Of a DNA stretch of 64,000 nucleotides, positions 60,535-64,000 are shown piece by piece; position 1 is the stretch's first letter; every line of letters begins with the position of its first letter. Origin of the DNA: Methanobacteriaceae archaeon. Lineage in GTDB: Archaea; Methanobacteriota; Methanobacteria; Methanobacteriales; Methanobacteriaceae. The DNA lies in NCBI GenBank assembly GCA_027318585.1, contig DAHVOW010000003.1, positions 62,001 to 126,000 on the forward strand, read 5' to 3'. The translations under genes were made by a program, and so were the position numbers. The notes below the pieces were generated by a model, which saw nothing but the letters and a program-made list of their open reading frames with translations, ran no database searches and was not told the origin of the DNA.

Positions 60535-60927
60535 GTGGAGGATGAAAAGATATTCAAGATCGCCCTTTTAACTTCCCTCTTTGGAATTGTGGGAATGATA
60601 TTTACGGCAGGATTCATCTCCCCCCAAAAGGTTCAGATAGAAGATTTGAACCTGGGAATGATTGATAAAGAAGTATCGGTGGAGGGAGTTGTGCAGGGCG
60701 TGAAAAAATCTAAAAACGGAGAGACTTACTTTATAGATCTGACTGATGGTAGTGGCCGGCTTAACTTAGTTATTTTCCAGTCCACAGCCTTTGATATGGA
60801 AAAAAACAATATAAATATTACTAAACTTAATCAAAGGCGTGTAAATGTTGTTGGAAATGTGGTTGAGTACCAAGGGACGTTGGAACTAATACTAAAGGAT
60901 GCTAAATCCCTGAAAATTCTGGCCTGA
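60535..60927 (+). CDS. Membrane-anchored OB-fold protein
   Basis: The 130-residue protein starts with GTG behind GGTGAT. An N-terminal membrane helix (IALLTSLFGIVGMIFTAGF) is followed by an OB-fold of nucleic-acid-binding type (SVEGVVQGVKKSKNG, FIDLTDGSGRLNLVIFQ, VNVVGNVVEYQGTLELIL). It resembles the exported OB-fold domains seen in other methanogens. Its ligand is unknown. Confidence 0.78.
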   Translation: MEDEKIFKIALLTSLFGIVGMIFTAGFISPQKVQIEDLNLGMIDKEVSVEGVVQGVKKSKNGETYFIDLTDGSGRLNLVIFQSTAFDMEKNNINITKLNQRRVNVVGNVVEYQGTLELILKDAKSLKILA

Positions 60928-61037
60928 AATGTTTCGAAACATGGAATGATATGCATATTTTTTATCCAACTATGGCGAAATATAACCGTACAGTAAAGGA
61001 TTGCCAGGAAGAAGATACATTAAGTGGAGTTATTTTA

Positions 61038-62387
61038 ATGACTGTGAAAAGATTATTCGGGACATTTGGAGTTAGAAGAGTCGCTAATGAGGTATTAACC
61101 CCTGAATTCGCATCTAAGTTGGCATCGGCCTATGGTAGCGTGGTTAAGGGTAAAGTTGCGGTGGGGGGAGATCCAAGAACATCCACCCCTATGATCAAAC
61201 ACGCAGTGATGGCTGGACTTCTATCTTCGGGTTGTCAGGTGATTGATTTAGGAATTTTACCTACTCCTGCTGTTCAGTATGCAGTAAGGAACTACTATGA
61301 TGGTGGGGTGATAATTACAGCTTCACACAATCCTCCCCAGTATAATGGCATCAAATTTGTGGACCAGGATGGTATTGGAATTAAAGAAGAAATGGAACTG
61401 GAAATCGAAGCTATATTTTTTGATGAAACACCTAGCCGGGTGCCTTGGGATGAAATTGCAGAAGTATCAGTTCTTCCGGGTATTGTAGACGAATATATAG
61501 AACAGGTAATCCAGCGGGTGGACAAAGAAAGCATAAGTGAGGCTAATCTTAAGGTTATTGTGGATTGTGGTAGTGGAGCGGCGTGTGCAACCACACCCTA
61601 CCTTTTAAGAAAGTTGGGGTGTCAGGTTACGGCCATGAACTGCCAGCCCGATGGATTTTTCCCCGGCAGAAACCCGGAACCTACCGAGGACAATCTACAG
61701 GGACTTATTGAAACGGTGAAAGCTACTGGGGCGGATCTTGGAATAGCCCATGATGGGGATGCTGATCGTACTATCTGTATTGATGAAAACGGTGAATTTG
61801 TAATGGGTGATAAGACTTTTGCCCTGGTAGAAAAATACATGTTAAAGGAGAATTCGGGAGGAATAATCGTCACTACGGTGGCTACTTCCACGGCCATCTA
61901 CGATATCGCTGAAGAGTATCAGGGTGAAGTTATAGCCACTGCAGTGGGTGATCTTCTAGTGGCCCGGGAACTTAAAGATAGAGATGGTTTATTTGGTGGG
62001 GAGGAAAATGGGGGGCTTATATTCCCTGAATTTGTTTATGGGCGCGACGCGGCATTATCCACCGCAAAAATCGTGGAGATAATGGCCCGGGAAAATAAGC
62101 CACTATCCCAACTTATAAGTGAATTACCTGATTATGAATCGGTTAAAATGAAAGTTGAATGTGCTGATGAACTTAAAACCGAGATCATGGAGAAAATTGC
62201 CGGGGACACCAGCCAGTATCAGGTGGACACCACCGATGGAGTAAAAATATTCCGGGATGAGGGTTGGCTTATTATACGCCCCTCCGGGACGGAGCCCATA
62301 TTCAGATGTTTTGCAGAGGCTAGAAATAAAGAAGATGCACAGATGATGGCTGAATGGGGTATATCCCTGGTTAAAAAGTATTTATAA
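61038..62387 (+). CDS. glmM: Phosphoglucosamine/phosphohexomutase (GlmM/ManB family)
   Basis: The 449-residue alpha-D-phosphohexomutase has the phosphoserine S96 in TASHNPPQYNG, the magnesium loop in HDGDADRT, the sugar loop GEENGG and the phosphate loop RPSGTEPIFR. In methanogens such enzymes supply glucosamine 1-phosphate for pseudomurein and surface glycans, but paralogs with mannose specificity exist, so the symbol is provisional. The start ATG 61038 behind GTGGAG gives the family N-terminus (KRLFGTFGVRR). Confidence 0.88.
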   Translation: MTVKRLFGTFGVRRVANEVLTPEFASKLASAYGSVVKGKVAVGGDPRTSTPMIKHAVMAGLLSSGCQVIDLGILPTPAVQYAVRNYYDGGVIITASHNPPQYNGIKFVDQDGIGIKEEMELEIEAIFFDETPSRVPWDEIAEVSVLPGIVDEYIEQVIQRVDKESISEANLKVIVDCGSGAACATTPYLLRKLGCQVTAMNCQPDGFFPGRNPEPTEDNLQGLIETVKATGADLGIAHDGDADRTICIDENGEFVMGDKTFALVEKYMLKENSGGIIVTTVATSTAIYDIAEEYQGEVIATAVGDLLVARELKDRDGLFGGEENGGLIFPEFVYGRDAALSTAKIVEIMARENKPLSQLISELPDYESVKMKVECADELKTEIMEKIAGDTSQYQVDTTDGVKIFRDEGWLIIRPSGTEPIFRCFAEARNKEDAQMMAEWGISLVKKYL

Positions 62388-62392
62388 TCTTT

Positions 62393-62629
62393 TTAATTAA
62401 TTTTTTCCCTTTTTCTTTTATCTGGGTCATCAAAGTAGAAACCATAAAACTCAGCACAGTAGTCACACAGGGGGAATTTGCCATAACGGTAACGGCTGGC
62501 ATCATCCTGGTTCATATCAAATTCTTTATGGCATAAATAGCATTTTTCCATCTTCACCGGCTTTTTGTCTTCTTTTAATTTCATAGGGCCTTGGGAATCT
62601 TTAATTTTTTCTTTTATTTTCTTCACCAT
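62393..62629 (-). CDS. Small zinc-finger protein
   Basis: The 78 residues start with a basic helix and then hold two CxxC pairs (EKCYLCHKEF and FPLCDYCAEFYG), spaced as in a treble-clef or zinc ribbon. A tyrosine-rich turn (SRYRYGKF) and a basic tail (DKRKREKIN) also suggest nucleic-acid contact. Function is unknown. It is convergent with glmM (5 bp between stops). Confidence 0.75.
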   Translation of the reverse strand: MVKKIKEKIKDSQGPMKLKEDKKPVKMEKCYLCHKEFDMNQDDASRYRYGKFPLCDYCAEFYGFYFDDPDKRKREKIN

Positions 62630-62797
62630 CACTAGTTAGATCATGAAACCAGGTATTCCCTAGTTGACTCTAATTTCTTTTAATCAACTCCCCTATATAA
62701 TAATTGAAAAGAGGCTGGCCGAGGAAGATCGGAGACGTTTATTTTGAACCTCCGGGGTGCGAAAAATAAATTATGAATTAATCATATAATTAAATTC

Positions 62798-63355
62798 ATG
62801 AATAAAAAAAGAAAGGTTGCCTGGGGTATAACGGGAAGTGGGGAGAAAATACAGGAAACTTTAGCTATAATGCAGGAAATGAGGGATGAATACAGGAAAG
62901 AATTTGATATCCGAGTTTTTATTTCCAAAGCAGGAGATCAGGTTCTTAAGTATTACAATCTTTCTCAAACCTTGGAATCACAGTTTGATAAAACCTGGAC
63001 TGAAATTAATGCTAATGCTCCTTTTTTAGCCGGTCAGATACAAATGGGGCGCTATGAGTTTCTTTTACTGGCACCGGCCACTTCCAACACCGTGGCTAAA
63101 ATCTCTCTACGTATAGCTGATACTTTATTAACTAACGCCGCTATAATGGGCCAGAAAACTACTACACCACTATATGTTATGCCCACTGACTTCAGAGAAG
63201 GTACAGTAGTTACTAAACTGCCTAATGGGAATGATTTAGAAATAAAAATTACAAAAGAGGATGCCAGACACGTTGAAAATCTTTCCCAGATGGAAAACAC
63301 CGTGGTCTTTGAGCATCCTGATGAGATCCCAAAGATATTCGCCAAGCACGTCTGA
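62798..63355 (+). CDS. Archaeoflavoprotein (AfpA/dihydromethanopterin reductase-like, HFCD fold)
   Basis: The 185-residue flavoprotein has KVAWGITGSGEKI at its start, YEFLLLAPATSNTVAKIS in the FMN-binding middle, and LLTNAAIMGQ. The family includes AfpA, which reacts with ferredoxin, and the DmrB/DmrX dihydromethanopterin reductases. Either role is possible here. It begins 9 bases upstream of a weak ribosome site in AT-rich DNA and is convergent with the gene at 63356 with no gap. Confidence 0.85.
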   Translation: MNKKRKVAWGITGSGEKIQETLAIMQEMRDEYRKEFDIRVFISKAGDQVLKYYNLSQTLESQFDKTWTEINANAPFLAGQIQMGRYEFLLLAPATSNTVAKISLRIADTLLTNAAIMGQKTTTPLYVMPTDFREGTVVTKLPNGNDLEIKITKEDARHVENLSQMENTVVFEHPDEIPKIFAKHV

Positions 63356-63676
63356 TTAAATATTTTCTCTACGCAGTTGAAGAGTCACACTGTACTTGTA
63401 GATTTCCCCCTCTTCCTGAGGCGTGGTGGTGCCTCTAAAGTAGTATTCCACCTCACCGGTGTCATCTAAATCCATGAATATAGGTTCTAAATCAGTGGGA
63501 CCACTGAAAAACTGGCTTATTCTGATTATTTCTTCTTCAGGAGCCCTGAAGTTAATCACCAGGGCGGATTCCTGCCGGTCCTGTAGGGAAACATAGTTTC
63601 CGGTAACTTCCAGTTTATCTTCACCTTTTTTCACGTTTCCACTGCTTTTGCGAAACTTAATGATCATTTCTTCCAT
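63356..63676 (-). CDS. Uncharacterised 106-residue protein
   Basis: I do not recognise the family. The protein is rich in acidic residues and beta strands (KLEVTGNYVSLQ, ALVINFRAPEEE, GEVEYYFRGTTT, YKYSVTLQLR), with no cysteine, signal or membrane segment. The ATG at 63676 follows GGGGT by 5 bases; a start 12 bases further up is possible. Confidence 0.65.
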   Translation of the reverse strand: MEEMIIKFRKSSGNVKKGEDKLEVTGNYVSLQDRQESALVINFRAPEEEIIRISQFFSGPTDLEPIFMDLDDTGEVEYYFRGTTTPQEEGEIYKYSVTLQLRRENI

Positions 63677-63787
63677 AAAATACCCCATGTCTATAACTAT
63701 ATTTTAGGCCTTTTTTTGAAATATAATTTATTATGTCCTATTATGTCCTTAAAAATCGACTTCTACCATGATAAGGTAGATCCTATT

Positions 63788-64000
63788 TTACACTTTATAT
63801 CCAATATCCCTGAGAAATTTCTTTCTCCAGGCTATTTCTTCCTCATTTTCGATCCTAATAGGTTTTAAACCATCAACAACGCCTATAACCCCCCTACCCT
63901 GATCAGTATCAACAATCAGGACCTGCACTGGATTGGCAGTGGCACAGAAAAGATTAACCACTTCTGGAACACTTTTTAAACGCTGGGTGAGATTTAGGGG
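63788..64000 (-). CDS. Adenosine-specific kinase (DUF355), C-terminal part
   Basis: The last 70 residues of a protein of about 160 are in the window. They include RLKSVPEVVNLFCATANPVQ, VLIVDTDQGRGVIGVVDGLK and the end WRKKFLRDIGYKV, which match the DUF355 family that includes the Pyrobaculum adenosine-specific kinase. The start lies beyond the window. Confidence 0.88.
   Translation of the reverse strand, partial: PLNLTQRLKSVPEVVNLFCATANPVQVLIVDTDQGRGVIGVVDGLKPIRIENEEEIAWRKKFLRDIGYKV

Noticed and set aside
62705..62770. A 21-codon open frame (TTG start) or small RNA before the archaeoflavoprotein gene
   Set aside because: No good ribosome site, no C/D-box pair and no stable fold seen by eye; it may be only leader sequence.

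Overview
The window reads as a chromosomal segment of a hydrogenotrophic methanogenic archaeon of the Methanobacteriales, probably Methanobacterium or a close relative. The grounds are a complete tungsten-type formylmethanofuran dehydrogenase operon (fwdHFGDACB), both ends of archaeal information processing (DNA polymerase D large subunit, class I lysyl-tRNA synthetase, archaeal ATP-dependent DNA ligase, Sec61-beta, TruD), a methanogenesis marker 8 protein, NrpR nitrogen control, DUF5518 membrane proteins, TATA boxes and GGTGA-type ribosome binding sites, and an elongator tRNA-Met with an intron next to the anticodon. No insertion sequence, CRISPR array or prophage is visible; two decayed genes are.

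Layout. 1-6 kb: truncated hisF, truD, a beta-lactamase-fold hydrolase and a copper cluster (copA, a YHS-domain peptide and a Lys/His-rich peptide, the last two only 48-49 residues). 6-12 kb: amidohydrolase, a dead MFS transporter, three DUF5518 membrane proteins around a triple-repeat membrane protein, the small subunit of phosphomevalonate dehydratase, purB and Sec61-beta. 12-24 kb: polC, nrdD, a yeast-type cytosine deaminase, a UGSC-family gene pair, lysS, thiC and a nucleoside kinase. 24-36 kb: a molybdenum/tungsten block with a ModE-like regulator, hxlB, fdhD, moaA, mobB and the fwd operon. 35-48 kb: surface proteins, a FecBCD-type ABC importer, a MotA/TolQ-DUF2149 envelope pair, the tupABC tungstate importer, a molbindin and a second FwdF-like polyferredoxin with its own small ferredoxin. 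48-64 kb: nrpR and glnA, a MoeB-like enzyme, a decayed DUF2769 gene, the tRNA, methanogenesis marker 8, a second thiC, a glutaredoxin/FTR-rubredoxin redox pair, a FilR1-type regulator with a degenerate PAS kinase, DNA ligase, a phosphohexomutase, an archaeoflavoprotein and a truncated adenosine-specific kinase gene.

How it fits together. Much of the middle serves tungstate: import (TupABC), binding (Mop), cofactor synthesis (MoaA, MobB, FdhD), use (Fwd) and electron supply (polyferredoxins). The most notable signal is a shared 26-bp dyad, 9-bp arms with an 8-bp spacer (TCGATATGT-N8-ACATATCGA and a close variant), directly upstream of both tupA and the ferredoxin/polyferredoxin pair. It resembles the bacterial ModE operator, and the window encodes a ModE/LysR-like regulator that could read it. 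A separate pair of GTGT-N7-ACAC sites flanks the fwd promoter region, whose first gene fuses a helix-turn-helix to two iron-sulphur cluster motifs. A textbook NrpR operator (GGAA-N6-TTCC) sits at the predicted glnA start site. The operator-regulator links are inference from sequence and have not been tested.
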